Source of the DNA: Clostridia bacterium
Lineage (GTDB): Bacteria; Bacillota; Clostridia; TANB77; UBA1234
Direction of reading: 5' to 3'
Assembly: GCA_017469565.1 (NCBI GenBank)
Contig: JAFUGC010000017.1
Location: 1 to 44,649 of the forward strand
Length of the DNA: 44,649 bases
Part shown: piece after piece, positions 33,801 to 42,162 of the stretch
Numbering within the stretch: position 1 is the first letter of the stretch
Layout: each line of letters begins with the position of its first letter
Notes under the pieces: model-generated
Told to the model about the DNA's origin: nothing
The model's input: the letters and a program-made list of their open reading frames with translations, nothing else
Databases searched by the model: none
Program-made: the position numbers and the translations under genes

Positions 33801-36333
33801 TGATTCCATTCATTCTTGGGAAGAAACTCTTCCCACCCCTTCGTTTTTTGACATACTTAAAAAGCTTGAACCCCCTGACACCTCGTTCAACGCCATCAAT
33901 ACCACTTCTAGTGCTAAATTTAAAAATTTTCTGTAGGAAACTTCTGGTAAAAAGTAATCCACCCAATCTTCCAAAAATATGAAAAACATTTTCTTCTATC
34001 TCAAACAAAAATGGAAAGAACACAAGGATTAATGGAGTCCAAAAGAAACCACAAAAGAAAAGTGCTAGCAAGAAAATATCTACCAGACTTCTCCTCAGAT
34101 TATCTAAAATCTTATATTTTGACAGACCATTTATCTTCTTATTCTTTAGCCACCTAACAATCTGCCAGTCACCTCTTGTCCATCTGTGAAGTCTTAGCAT
34201 ATAGGAATTCACACGAGAAGGAAAGCCATCTATCACCTCTATATCAGAGGCAAGTCCCACCCTTAAATAACTGCCTTCCAGCAAATCATGACTAAGGACA
34301 GTATTTTCTGGAATTTCACCCGTTAGCACTTTATCAAACACTTCCACATGATAGATGCCCTTTCCCGTGAAAATCGCCTCTTCAAAAACATCTTGATATA
34401 CATTGGATTCTGCGGTTGAATAAATATCGATTCCACCGCTCCCCGCATAAAGTCTTGAAAACACAGATGCAGTGGAACTTTCAATAGAAAGTCCCACTTT
34501 TGGTTGAATCAATCCATATCCATGTGTGACAATCCCGTTTTTGATGATAGGTTTGTTAACAGGGTGTTCCATAGTTCCAATTAACTTTTGGGCCGAATCC
34601 AAAACAAGCTCCGTATCTGCATCGAGCGTGATGACATACTTTATCTTTGGCATCTTCGGAAACTTTTCCTTAATGGTATTCACGATAAAAGTTCCCTCTT
34701 CCCCTCGTAACAAAAAATGATTAAACTCACAAATCATACCTCTTTTACGCTCATAGCCAAGCCACTTTTCTTGTGATGGATTATAAACTCTTTTTCGATA
34801 AATAAAGTGAAATAGGTTCGTATTGTATTTTTCATTTAGCCTTTCAATCGCCTTGCGACCAGCAGATATCACTTCTTCATCGTGGGGAACAGTTTGTGTG
34901 TCTTCCTCAGAAGCATCTCCCAACAAACAAAAGTATAGCTTACCAGAATGGATCTCTCCATCATTCATTCCTCGATTGGCAAGATAATATATTTCCAAGC
35001 TATTTACCATGTGTTCCACTCTTGCAGCACTATTTAGCAGTGTAGGAACAATCACAAATGTATTCACATCATCCGGTACCTTTTCCAATCTTGGTAATGT
35101 CTTAGGCTTAACATACTTGGAAATGATTCTATTGACAATCGTCAAAACTGCCTCTGATATCGGGATAAACAAAACAATTGAAAAATTAGGTGATATTAGG
35201 AGACTAATCAAAATGGTAGGAAGATAAATGAACGCCAAATACTCAAACAGCTTATGTTTCTTTAGCACTCGCTTTACCCTGTCCCTCAATTTCATCTTGT
35301 AACCAATAAAATCTAAGAACTCCTCCCTCTTATCACCCACAAGAGCTTCGCCAATATCCAAACCCTCCTGGCTCACAAATTCATTGACCTTATTGGCAAC
35401 ATATATTTCAGAAACTAACATCTCCTTTGCCATTTTAGAAATTGCATTACGATACATTTCTTTTGTGTGAAAATCCAACTTGTGATATAGCATATCCTGT
35501 GACAATATCTTTTCAATGCAGCTAACATTTTGAAAAATACCAGCCCAATTCAACCTACTCACATTCTTAATACTTAAAATTCCGTTACTGATAGAAACCC
35601 TTTGCACTGCAATAGCATAGTGTTCCGCCTTAATCACCTCACTGGAAGTAGAACCAACCTTAACAATTTCCTCCTCTAAAATATCCAGATATGGTTTCCC
35701 GGCTGAACCCATTTTCTTAAGTAAATATATCAAATATTCCACATACGATGCCGCCTCATTATCTAAGTTCACACTTTTATACTGATGGAACTTCTGTTTC
35801 GATGTATCCTGATTCTTAATGATTCTTTCCACTAAACTTTCTACCTTAAACTTTTGCAATTGCTCTGCAATAATCTTTGAAGCCACCCTACTAATATGCT
35901 CTACAAGTGCAATCTGAAGCATCGTTGGAAATTCATAAAGTTCCTCCTGCATCAACGCCTTCTTAGATTCATAGCTATTTATAAAAAGTTCCACATTCTC
36001 CCCAGTAATAACGCCATCTGTGAATTTCACTAGCTCTCTTGCTAAAATGTAAATCCTAGCAACTCCGTTCACTGAGGGAAGTTTTTTATATTTCTTCACA
36101 CTAAGGCTATTGGAAATGGCGCCAACCTGTTCTTCAATAATATAAAAATTATCCAAAAGCCATTCTCCGCTCGGCGGAATCGGCACACCACTCGTAACAC
36201 TTTCTGAAAGGAGTTCATACGCCTTTTCAATCACCTCAAAATCTTCATTCAAAAACTTCATTGGAAAGAAAGATTTATGAGAAGTATTCGATATATGTTG
36301 ATTGATAGCAAGTTTCTTGGCAAAATTCTCCAT
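30802..36333 (-). CDS. Cyclic beta-1,2-glucan synthase-like protein (GT84 plus glucoamylase-like and partial GH94 regions)
   Basis: An 1843-residue membrane protein of the NdvB/ChvB type. An N-terminal helical region (about 1-340) is followed by membrane segments, a GT84 glycosyltransferase domain (about 420-740; YVITLDADTEL, SHDLLEGSYLRVGL, HRWTRGDWQIVRWL), more membrane segments (about 750-950), a glucoamylase-like domain (TWKFFDVYMNAENHFLPPDNYEE, then TTPHTSSTNIGLGLLA, SWAGTMFEYFMP) and a C-terminal sandwich region. Classical enzymes of about 2800 residues carry a further GH94 domain that adjusts ring size; here that part is the next gene, after a terminator. No in-frame CGG was seen in 1843 codons. 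AAGGAG lies 8-9 bases before the ATG. The linkage made (beta-1,2) is by family inference. Confidence 0.88.
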   Translation of the reverse strand: MENFAKKLAINQHISNTSHKSFFPMKFLNEDFEVIEKAYELLSESVTSGVPIPPSGEWLLDNFYIIEEQVGAISNSLSVKKYKKLPSVNGVARIYILARELVKFTDGVITGENVELFINSYESKKALMQEELYEFPTMLQIALVEHISRVASKIIAEQLQKFKVESLVERIIKNQDTSKQKFHQYKSVNLDNEAASYVEYLIYLLKKMGSAGKPYLDILEEEIVKVGSTSSEVIKAEHYAIAVQRVSISNGILSIKNVSRLNWAGIFQNVSCIEKILSQDMLYHKLDFHTKEMYRNAISKMAKEMLVSEIYVANKVNEFVSQEGLDIGEALVGDKREEFLDFIGYKMKLRDRVKRVLKKHKLFEYLAFIYLPTILISLLISPNFSIVLFIPISEAVLTIVNRIISKYVKPKTLPRLEKVPDDVNTFVIVPTLLNSAARVEHMVNSLEIYYLANRGMNDGEIHSGKLYFCLLGDASEEDTQTVPHDEEVISAGRKAIERLNEKYNTNLFHFIYRKRVYNPSQEKWLGYERKRGMICEFNHFLLRGEEGTFIVNTIKEKFPKMPKIKYVITLDADTELVLDSAQKLIGTMEHPVNKPIIKNGIVTHGYGLIQPKVGLSIESSTASVFSRLYAGSGGIDIYSTAESNVYQDVFEEAIFTGKGIYHVEVFDKVLTGEIPENTVLSHDLLEGSYLRVGLASDIEVIDGFPSRVNSYMLRLHRWTRGDWQIVRWLKNKKINGLSKYKILDNLRRSLVDIFLLALFFCGFFWTPLILVFFPFLFEIEENVFHIFGRLGGLLFTRSFLQKIFKFSTRSGIDGVERGVRGFKLFKYVKKRRGGKSFFPRMNGIKGAFFRGLIDLILLPYKAVVYLSAICVTVYRMVFSKKHLLEWVTAADAEKMLGKNLATYIGEMVISPLIGLALILTTLVYNPLSLVQVSLLFVLWWCAPIVAYFISKPHDSEKVVVSDSDKEELLDIAQRTWKFFDVYMNAENHFLPPDNYEENRRLQTTPHTSSTNIGLGLLAIISARDLGFLSEEEMVSRLTKSISVIDSLEKWNGHLYNWYNIKNLEPLRPAFISTVDSGNFVGYLYVVKNVLMEVLEKQLEKNEVLKLVKIVDELIANTDFSKLYDFEKNLFSIGYDERENRLVDSYYDLLASEARQASFVAIAKRDVPYKHWFNLGRALTTLNGYKGLVSWAGTMFEYFMPYLIMPSYPYSLLEEAYQFSIYSQKEYAKKLSIPWGISESAFNLQDLNYNYQYKAFGIPWLGLKRGLKEEVVVAPYASILTIEKNYQDVLKNVHALKKLKAYDKYGFYESIDFTPKRLEKNQKYEVVKTYMAHHQALILLSINNLMNQNILQREFVKNPEIRATQILLQERVPQNVVYTKEKKEKVNILKYKDYEELNELVIHKAEGNVNICANDKYTMLINDFGEGYSKLNDIYLTKYHNSYKQSSVVYVKNLDENIYWSNTLYPVEKEPDCYECVFSSSESKFYRKDGYIETLTRISVSPEENVEIKQLEVRNTGDTAVNLQLMSYEEVILTEKNSDIVHPVYNNLFLCTNNLDGKVLLEKKFHNGQKMYLTNFANAEDENIKFEVELDKTKIIGRNRCIKNPVIIEESKMFSNDISSVANTAIAINTTVQIPAGEKVVIHYYMGVAEHFEEIQNIIDKFSKKDAEKRLFEMAKSRSVVENRFFGLKAKNVLLYNQILSLIYRGSQTREKYADRIAQNTGSQRDLWKYGISGDFPIILVKIKNVNDVFVIKELMNAIEYFLLKNIKVDLVIIDEERGSEKYTSAKIMEHVYAKNIAYLMNANGGIHLLSRNNIQNGDMNLLYSCSDIIWEAKNGFLKELLKE

Positions 36334-36466
36334 TCATACTACTCCTTCCGAACACATTTGAGGCCGTCCATTCATCGCATTCCAAGAGCACATTTTGGGA
36401 CACCCCTTTTCCAATTTTTCACTAGTACTATTATTTGTAAATGATGCAAATTTATTCAACTTATGA

Positions 36467-36472
36467 TATAAT
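36467..36472 (+). promoter_or_regulatory. Possible -10 box of the S-layer gene promoter
   Basis: A perfect TATAAT lies 77 bases upstream of the S-layer ATG, but no good -35 box is found at 17 bases. The 216-base gap 36334..36549 holds this box and the hairpin at 36488..36522. Confidence 0.45.
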
Positions 36473-36487
36473 ATACACGCCAATGGG

Positions 36488-36522
36488 AACAAAAATATAA
36501 AACAGTCGTCTATATTTTTGTT
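36488..36522 (+). promoter_or_regulatory. Hairpin in the S-layer mRNA leader
   Basis: A perfect 12-bp inverted repeat (AACAAAAATATA / TATATTTTTGTT) with an 11-base loop lies between the probable -10 box and the AAAGGGGG ribosome binding site. The stem is AT-rich and no T run follows, so it is not a terminator. It may stabilise the mRNA or be an operator. Confidence 0.6.
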
Positions 36523-36549
36523 AAAATCATTTAAAGGGGGATTTTGAAT

Positions 36550-38826
36550 ATGAAAAAATTTTTAGCAGTAGTAGCAGTTGTTAGCACGCTAACCTTCGGA
36601 ATGGCTTTTTCTGTGCAAGCTGCCACAAAATTTCATGATGTAACAAGTACAAAATACGAAAACTCAATTGACAAGCTTACAACCCTTGGTATCATTAACG
36701 GTTTTCCAGATGGAACCTTTAGACCAGGTGAAACTGTTACAAGAGCTCAGCTTGCAAAAATGTTAGTAGAAGGGCTTAAAATGAAAAGTACTTCCACTAC
36801 TACTGTCACACAGTTTTCAGACTTAGAGGCAAATCATTGGGCATACAGTTACATTAAAACAGCAGTGGATAATAAACTTGTTGTTGGTTATCCAGACGGC
36901 ACTTTCAAACCAGAAAGTGATGTTACTTATGCAGAAGCAATGACAATGATTTTAAGATCGTTAAAATTAGAAGATAAAATGACAGATAAAACATGGCCAA
37001 CCGGCTATATGGATGAGGCATCCAGGGTAGGTCTTTTAAACTCTGTAGAATATACAAATCCAAATGCACCTGCTACTCGTGGTGAAACAGCTATCTCACT
37101 ATATAACATGGTAAATAAAATAGAAGATGATGAGTTACAAGCACAAATTAAAAAGCAAGAAGAAGATAGAAAACGTGAACAAGCTGCCATTAAAAATGCT
37201 TCTGAATTTGGCTTAGTAACAAGTGTTACGGAAAGTAAGAGCACCTATTATTTAAAACTAAAAAATGATAAAACAAAATACGAAATTGTATCAATAGATG
37301 GCAGCAAAAAAATTACCTCAAAAACTGCCACAGCACTAGAAGGAACTGTTATTGCCTATCAAGAATTAGACGATGCCGAAATCGATGTCAAAACAAATTA
37401 TTTAGCAACCAATTTAGATAAGGCAAAAATCGTATCGAAAGTCAGTGGAAATGTTGTCACTTTCTCTGATAAAACAACCTTAGACACATCAAAAGAGTCT
37501 ATCATAGACCAATACAAATATTACACTTTTGTTCAAGTTGATGCTGATTACGATGAAGAAGATGATGGAGCAATTTCTTTCGTAAAAGTAACAAAACTTG
37601 GCATGAGCCTTGAAAAAGCAAAGTTTACAAAAGGTGATAGAATCATTGTTGACGAATCAAACACCGCAATCATTATTGTCAAAGGATTTAGCGTTTCAGA
37701 CACCATTAAAAAAGGAAAAGTAACAAATTCTGATTCTGCAGACACAAGTGATTACCAATATGGAATTGTAACAAGTACAAGAACAAAAAGTAAGATTGAT
37801 TATGCAAAAATAGACAAAAAAGAATATGAAGTTTATTCAAAATCAAAAGCATTCACAGAAGATACTTTTGTCATTTATACAGAAAAAGAAGTAGATGATG
37901 AGACCACGGTAAACCTTGTAAAGGCATACAGTATCAGCCTTTTAGATAATTCTGTTACTGGTGTGATTGAAAGTGTTAGTGGTAAAACAGGAGCACAAAA
38001 AGTTACCTACAAAGGCAGCACCTCCTCAACAAATTACTATTCATCCACGAACACAAAGAAATATGAAGACTATACCGTCATCACCATTGATTTAAAAGTC
38101 ACCAAGAAAACAGGTGCTATTAGCATCAGCGATTACACAATTGAAGACGAAGGATTATCTGAAATCAAGTTTGCAAAAGGAGACAGAGTTCTTATTGATA
38201 CAAAAACACAGGCATTCATCATCTTCAGCGGACTTAGTGCTTCAGACACCTATAAGAGTGGAAAGCTACAAGAAGAGGAAGAAGAAGAGCCAGTGATTAC
38301 AAAAGAACTTGTAGTATCAGGAAAAAAACTTACTTTAAATGAAGTAACAACACTTGGAAAAACATCTACCACAAAAGAGTTAGATACTTATCAAACAACA
38401 GATTTAGAGGAACTTAAATCTGATAGTAATTACAAAACCTATGAATATGCTGTAGTTTCAGCAAGTGTTGATGCATCCACAAAAGAAATTTCTTTTGGTA
38501 AAGTAACCACAAAAATTACAAAATCATTCACCGCTTCCAAAGCTACAGAAAACTCATTCGTGATAGTGGATGATACCAACAAATTAATTATTGTAGTAAC
38601 ATTTTCAAAACAATACGAACTAGTTGGTGATGGAACAGCAAAAGAAGTTAAGAACGAGGAACCAGAAAAGCCAGAAGAACCAGAAGAGCCGGAAAAACCG
38701 GAAGAACCTGAGAAGCCAGAAGAGCCTGAAAACCCAGAGACTCCTGATACCCCAGAGAATCCAAAGGATTCTGAAAAGTCAAACACACCAGAAGAACCTG
38801 AGAATCCAGAAACACCAGAAGCTTAA
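36550..38826 (+). CDS. S-layer-homology (SLH) domain surface protein
   Basis: About 758 residues with a signal peptide (KKFLAVVAVVSTLTFGMAFSVQA, cut about residue 25), three SLH repeats (about 27-78, 88-142, 149-190; e.g. IINGFPDGTFRPGETVTRAQ, VVGYPDGTFKPESDVTYAEA) that bind pyruvylated wall polymer, a long Lys/Thr/Asp-rich beta-type region with internally similar units (VTSVTESKSTYYLKLKND, SGVIESVSG-type), and a Pro-Glu tail (EEPEKPEEPE repeats, about the last 60 residues). The ATG at 36550 has AGGGGG 9 bases upstream. It is an abundant-type surface protein and stands alone on the plus strand between divergent and convergent genes. Confidence 0.93.
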   Translation: MKKFLAVVAVVSTLTFGMAFSVQAATKFHDVTSTKYENSIDKLTTLGIINGFPDGTFRPGETVTRAQLAKMLVEGLKMKSTSTTTVTQFSDLEANHWAYSYIKTAVDNKLVVGYPDGTFKPESDVTYAEAMTMILRSLKLEDKMTDKTWPTGYMDEASRVGLLNSVEYTNPNAPATRGETAISLYNMVNKIEDDELQAQIKKQEEDRKREQAAIKNASEFGLVTSVTESKSTYYLKLKNDKTKYEIVSIDGSKKITSKTATALEGTVIAYQELDDAEIDVKTNYLATNLDKAKIVSKVSGNVVTFSDKTTLDTSKESIIDQYKYYTFVQVDADYDEEDDGAISFVKVTKLGMSLEKAKFTKGDRIIVDESNTAIIIVKGFSVSDTIKKGKVTNSDSADTSDYQYGIVTSTRTKSKIDYAKIDKKEYEVYSKSKAFTEDTFVIYTEKEVDDETTVNLVKAYSISLLDNSVTGVIESVSGKTGAQKVTYKGSTSSTNYYSSTNTKKYEDYTVITIDLKVTKKTGAISISDYTIEDEGLSEIKFAKGDRVLIDTKTQAFIIFSGLSASDTYKSGKLQEEEEEEPVITKELVVSGKKLTLNEVTTLGKTSTTKELDTYQTTDLEELKSDSNYKTYEYAVVSASVDASTKEISFGKVTTKITKSFTASKATENSFVIVDDTNKLIIVVTFSKQYELVGDGTAKEVKNEEPEKPEEPEEPEKPEEPEKPEEPENPETPDTPENPKDSEKSNTPEEPENPETPEA

Positions 38827-38863
38827 ACCTCAGAAACTGAAATCATAAACCAGAACAAAAACA

Positions 38864-38887
38864 GGGACGTCCTCAAAAGGACGTCCC
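38864..38887. terminator. Bidirectional terminator between the S-layer gene and porB
   Basis: A perfect 9-bp stem GGGACGTCC / GGACGTCCC with a 6-base loop. The minus-strand side is followed by a T-rich tract (TGTTTTTGTT), the plus side by a weaker one, so it suits the por operon best and can serve both convergent genes. Confidence 0.82.
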
Positions 38888-38913
38888 AAATTTATCTCAA
38901 AAATTCCGCTCGC

Positions 38914-39903
38914 TTACTCTCCAACCTTATTCGTTAATTCCTCTAAAGCAAGCAATCTTTCCCATCTTTCATCTACTTCTTTTTGAAGCTCCTCAATCAT
39001 CCATTCGTTGCCTGGTTTAAATAAATGTCTAAATCTCTTTTGAAGTTTTAACCAATCTGCAACAGGACGTTTTTCCTTTGGTTTGTAATTTACCACATAT
39101 CTTCCATCAATAATTTCATATAATGGCCAATAACATGTTTCTACAGCAAGTTTGTTAATAAGCATCAAATCTTCCGTCTCATATCCCCAACCTCTTGGGC
39201 ATGGAGCAAGAATATTTAAGAAACATGCCCCTTCTGTGTAAATTGCCTTTTCGGCTTTTGTGGTAATATCCGCAAAAGTTCCTGGCATTCCGCCCTTTAA
39301 ATCTGCATAATTACCAACAGCAGCTGTCTGTGCAACATATGGAAGATGATGTCCTGCCATAACTTCCGTCAAATCTTTTCTTCTTTGTTGTTTTCCTGGA
39401 ACAACAGCACCAGCAGGCGATGTAGTAGTGTCTGCAAATTTTGGTGTTGCAGAAGAACGCTGAATACCTGTGTTCATGTAAGCTCCGTTATCGTAGCAAA
39501 CATACACCATATCATGACCTCTCTCCATTGCACCAGAAAGTGACTGAAGACCGATATCATAAGTTCCGCCATCTCCTCCGAATGCAATAAATTTTGTATG
39601 CTCATCCTCAGGTAATTTTCCTTGTCTTTTATATGCCTTGTAACATGCTTCCGCACCAGCAACAGTAGCACCAGCATTTTCAAATGCACTGTGTATAAAC
39701 GAATCTCTCCAAGATGTGTATGGATAAATAAAGGTAGAAACCTCAAGGCAACCTGTTGCAGCACCAATGACTGCATGATCTTCTGGTTTTAAACCACGAA
39801 GTACAGCATTTACAACAACAGGAGCTCCACAACCAGCACACATTCTATGACCAGATGCCAATCTGTTTGGCTTTTGAATCGCTTCTTTTAAATTATATGC
39901 CAT
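38914..39903 (-). CDS. porB: Pyruvate (2-oxoacid):ferredoxin oxidoreductase, beta subunit
   Basis: About 329 residues, the thiamine-diphosphate-binding subunit. Visible are HRMCAGCGAPVVVNAVL, VIGAATGCLEVST, FGGDGGTYDIGLQSLSGAMERGHDMVYVCYDNGAYMNTGIQRSS (the GDG...N TPP motif), and LAPCPRGW. The ATG at 39903 follows AGGAG by 8 bases. With porA, porD and porG it forms an enzyme that oxidises pyruvate to acetyl-CoA and CO2 and reduces ferredoxin. It is the last gene of the operon. Confidence 0.94.
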   Translation of the reverse strand: MAYNLKEAIQKPNRLASGHRMCAGCGAPVVVNAVLRGLKPEDHAVIGAATGCLEVSTFIYPYTSWRDSFIHSAFENAGATVAGAEACYKAYKRQGKLPEDEHTKFIAFGGDGGTYDIGLQSLSGAMERGHDMVYVCYDNGAYMNTGIQRSSATPKFADTTTSPAGAVVPGKQQRRKDLTEVMAGHHLPYVAQTAAVGNYADLKGGMPGTFADITTKAEKAIYTEGACFLNILAPCPRGWGYETEDLMLINKLAVETCYWPLYEIIDGRYVVNYKPKEKRPVADWLKLQKRFRHLFKPGNEWMIEELQKEVDERWERLLALEELTNKVGE

Positions 39904-39959
39904 TTCAATAACTCCTCTCAATTATAATCAAATTACTTTGCAACAATCCGGGAACACTT

Positions 39960-39985
39960 TTTCCTCCGTCCCCTATTTGTTACCC
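39960..39985 (-). repeat. 26-bp repeat, copy 1, at the porA stop codon
   Basis: Reading the minus strand, GGGTAACAAATAGG begins this 26-base word, which matches 42219..42194 at 25 of 26 positions. It starts on the last codon (GGG) and stop (TAA) of porA. The sequence that follows can still pair loosely with it (GTAACAA with TTGTTGC), so this may be a decayed palindrome. Confidence 0.7.
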
Positions 39986-41164
39986 TTTTAAACCTAAATA
40001 TCTGAATGGATTTTCTACTTTTCCACTTGCAACAATCTCTTGTAAATCCGTATAAACTTTTTCAATATCAGAAGATTTCACATCTCTTCCTCCAATGCCA
40101 AAAGTATAAGCAACTGTTTTTACATCCGTAATTCCTGTTGTATATAAAGCAGAAGTTACCTCTGTATATAATGGACCTGCAGCACCATTTGTACTATCAC
40201 ATTTATCAAGGATAGCAACAGCCTTGCAGTTCTTAAGCGATTCTGCAATCTCTGTTACTGGGAATGGTCTGAATACTCTTGGCTTTACAAGACCCGCTTT
40301 TACTCCCTTTTCTCTTAATCTGTCGATTGTATATTTTGCAGTACCTGCCGTTGAGTTTAAAACAACAACTGCAATCTCAGCATCGTCCATTTTGTACTCT
40401 TCAAATAGACCATATTTTCTTCCTGTTAATTTGTAAAACTCCTCAGAAACCTCTAAGATAACATCTTTTGCTTTTCTCATAGCTTCTGCTTGTTGGAATT
40501 TATGCTCAAATAAATATGGTTGTACATCAAGAGGACCAACCGCAATTGGCTCCTTCTTATTTAATAAGAAGTGCTCTGGATGATAGGTTCCAACAAATCC
40601 CTTCGCCTTATCATCTTCTAATAACTCTATATTTTCAATAGAATGCGATGTAATAAAGCCGTCATAGCAGTTCATAACAGGAAGCATCACATCTTTATGC
40701 TCTGCAATCCTAATAGCCATTAAAGCATTATCATACGCTTCTTGGTTTGTTTCTCCATATAATTGAATCCAGCCAGAATCCCTAGCTCCCATGGAATCTG
40801 AATGATCATTGTGGATGTTAAGTGGTCCAGAAACCGCTCTGTTTACACAAGACATCACGATTGGAAGCCTTAAACTTGCTGCAATATAAAGCATTTCCCA
40901 CATAAGTGACAAGCCGTTTGCAGAGGTAGCAGTCATAACACGTCCACCTGCAGACGATGCACCGATACAAGCACTCATTGCACTGTGTTCACTTTCTACT
41001 GGAACAAACTCTGTATCCACTTTTCCATTATTCACAAAAGTGGAAAAATACTGTGGAACTTCTGTTGATGGAGTGATTGGGAATGCAGCTACCACGTCAG
41101 GATTAATCTGACGCATCGCATTAGCAACAGCTTCATTTCCACTAAGTCTTTCTCTAATACTCAT
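39980..41164 (-). CDS. porA: Pyruvate (2-oxoacid):ferredoxin oxidoreductase, alpha subunit
   Basis: About 394 residues. Typical PorA segments are SGNEAVANAMRQINPDVVAAFPITPSTEV, VESEHSAMSACIGASSAGGRVMTATSANGLSLM, IVMSCVNRAVSGPLNIHNDHSDSMGARDSGWIQ and, in the C-terminal part, KAVAILDKCDSTNGAAGPLYTEV. The start at 41164 has AGGAG 8 bases upstream. It is between porD and porB. Substrate preference for pyruvate is inferred from the subunit set and could include other 2-oxoacids. Confidence 0.93.
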   Translation of the reverse strand: MSIRERLSGNEAVANAMRQINPDVVAAFPITPSTEVPQYFSTFVNNGKVDTEFVPVESEHSAMSACIGASSAGGRVMTATSANGLSLMWEMLYIAASLRLPIVMSCVNRAVSGPLNIHNDHSDSMGARDSGWIQLYGETNQEAYDNALMAIRIAEHKDVMLPVMNCYDGFITSHSIENIELLEDDKAKGFVGTYHPEHFLLNKKEPIAVGPLDVQPYLFEHKFQQAEAMRKAKDVILEVSEEFYKLTGRKYGLFEEYKMDDAEIAVVVLNSTAGTAKYTIDRLREKGVKAGLVKPRVFRPFPVTEIAESLKNCKAVAILDKCDSTNGAAGPLYTEVTSALYTTGITDVKTVAYTFGIGGRDVKSSDIEKVYTDLQEIVASGKVENPFRYLGLKG

Positions 41165-41191
41165 TTTATTTTCTCCTTCCTCTACTCTCAA

Positions 41192-41488
41192 TTATTCCAT
41201 AGAGATTGCACCAAAAGGACAAGCCTTTGCACAAACTCCACAACCCTTACAAAAATCAAAATTAAAATCTGTTCTCTTGCCACCCTCAATTACAGGAATA
41301 GCACTATCTGGACAAGTTGGAACACAAAGACCACATTGTTTACATTTATCTTCATAAAAAACTGGCCTTCTAGATCTCCAATCCCCTGTTTCAAACTCTT
41401 CTGAGTTTGCAGCATCATAAATTGTTCCTCCAGGAGTTAACTCTTGCCAAGTAGAACTTGCATTTATCTTACATTTCTTTTCTGTCAT
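41192..41488 (-). CDS. porD: Pyruvate:ferredoxin oxidoreductase, delta (ferredoxin-like) subunit
   Basis: A 98-residue protein with two [4Fe-4S] motifs, CKQCGLCVPTCP and CKGCGVCAKACP, and the PorD N-terminal segment (GGTIYDAANSEEFETGDWRSRRPV). It passes electrons from the TPP subunit to free ferredoxin, possibly the one encoded at 17923..18093. It sits 25 bases after porG. Confidence 0.94.
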   Translation of the reverse strand: MTEKKCKINASSTWQELTPGGTIYDAANSEEFETGDWRSRRPVFYEDKCKQCGLCVPTCPDSAIPVIEGGKRTDFNFDFCKGCGVCAKACPFGAISME

Positions 41489-41513
41489 CTAACTCTATCC
41501 TCCTTTATCGATA

Positions 41514-42092
41514 TTAAAGCCCTTTCACTTCTTCAAGCGAACGTTTTAAGGCAGCCATGTTACCATCAATTACTTCTGGTTTTTTGGCAAATTTATGTTT
41601 AAAAGATTCTACCATATCGTTTAAGAAATCTTGTTCATCCATAATTCCACTTACCTTTACGATTGCGGCAAGCATAGGTGTATTTGGAAAATATTTTCCA
41701 AGAGTCTCAATAGAAATGGTTTTTGCATCAATCGTGCAAACCTTTCCTTTGTATCCTTTTAATAAACCTTTTACTTCCTCTGGTGTTTTTGTGGTATTGA
41801 TAACAATAGCACCTTCTTCCTTTAATCCAGCTGTAACATCAACAGCCTCAAGAAGTGTGTCATCCACAACAACCACATAATCTGGCTCATAAATATTACT
41901 ATGAATTGTGATTGGCTCATCACTGATTCTGTTATAAGCCGTAATTGGAGCACCCATTCTTTCTGGTCCATACTCAGGGAAACCTTGAATATATTTACCA
42001 GTATTAAATGCTGCATCTGCAAGCAGTAATGATGCCGTTTTAGCGCCTTGTCCACCGCGGCCATGCCATCTGATTTCAACTAAATTACTCAT
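41514..42092 (-). CDS. porG: Pyruvate:ferredoxin oxidoreductase, gamma subunit
   Basis: A 192-residue subunit with the family start EIRWHGRGGQGAKTASLLLADAAF, GPERMGAPITAYNRIS and TPMLAAIVKVSGIM. The order porG-porD-porA-porB is common in Clostridia and archaea. It is first in the operon, behind a strong promoter at 42123..42151 and an AAGGAGGAAAAGC site. Confidence 0.94.
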   Translation of the reverse strand: MSNLVEIRWHGRGGQGAKTASLLLADAAFNTGKYIQGFPEYGPERMGAPITAYNRISDEPITIHSNIYEPDYVVVVDDTLLEAVDVTAGLKEEGAIVINTTKTPEEVKGLLKGYKGKVCTIDAKTISIETLGKYFPNTPMLAAIVKVSGIMDEQDFLNDMVESFKHKFAKKPEVIDGNMAALKRSLEEVKGL

Positions 42093-42122
42093 GCTTTTCC
42101 TCCTTATTTAAAATCTCCCTTT

Positions 42123-42151
42123 AGTATATCTTTCTCAACCCGATTTGTCAA
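42123..42151 (-). promoter_or_regulatory. Promoter of the por operon
   Basis: The minus strand has a perfect TTGACA (42151..42146), a 17-base spacer and TATACT (42128..42123), immediately after the glgP-like terminator. Confidence 0.85.
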
Positions 42152-42162
42152 TTGAAAGAAAA

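Noticed and set aside
33572-33982. Plus-strand ORFs over 100 codons opposite the glucan synthase and other genes (e.g. also 32939..33331 and 42286..42924)
   Set aside because: They lie wholly inside strongly supported minus-strand genes, lack domains and ribosome binding sites, and have the composition of antisense frames.
38439-38786. Minus-strand ORF of 115 codons with Ser-Gly-Phe repeats opposite the S-layer gene
   Set aside because: It is the antisense image of the repetitive Pro-Glu tail of the S-layer protein and has no ribosome binding site.
38700-38820. CRISPR or tandem DNA repeat in the S-layer gene tail
   Set aside because: The near-repeats (GAAGAACCTGAGAA-like words) encode a Pro-Glu-rich tail in frame and vary at synonymous positions, so they are a protein repeat, not a spaced array.
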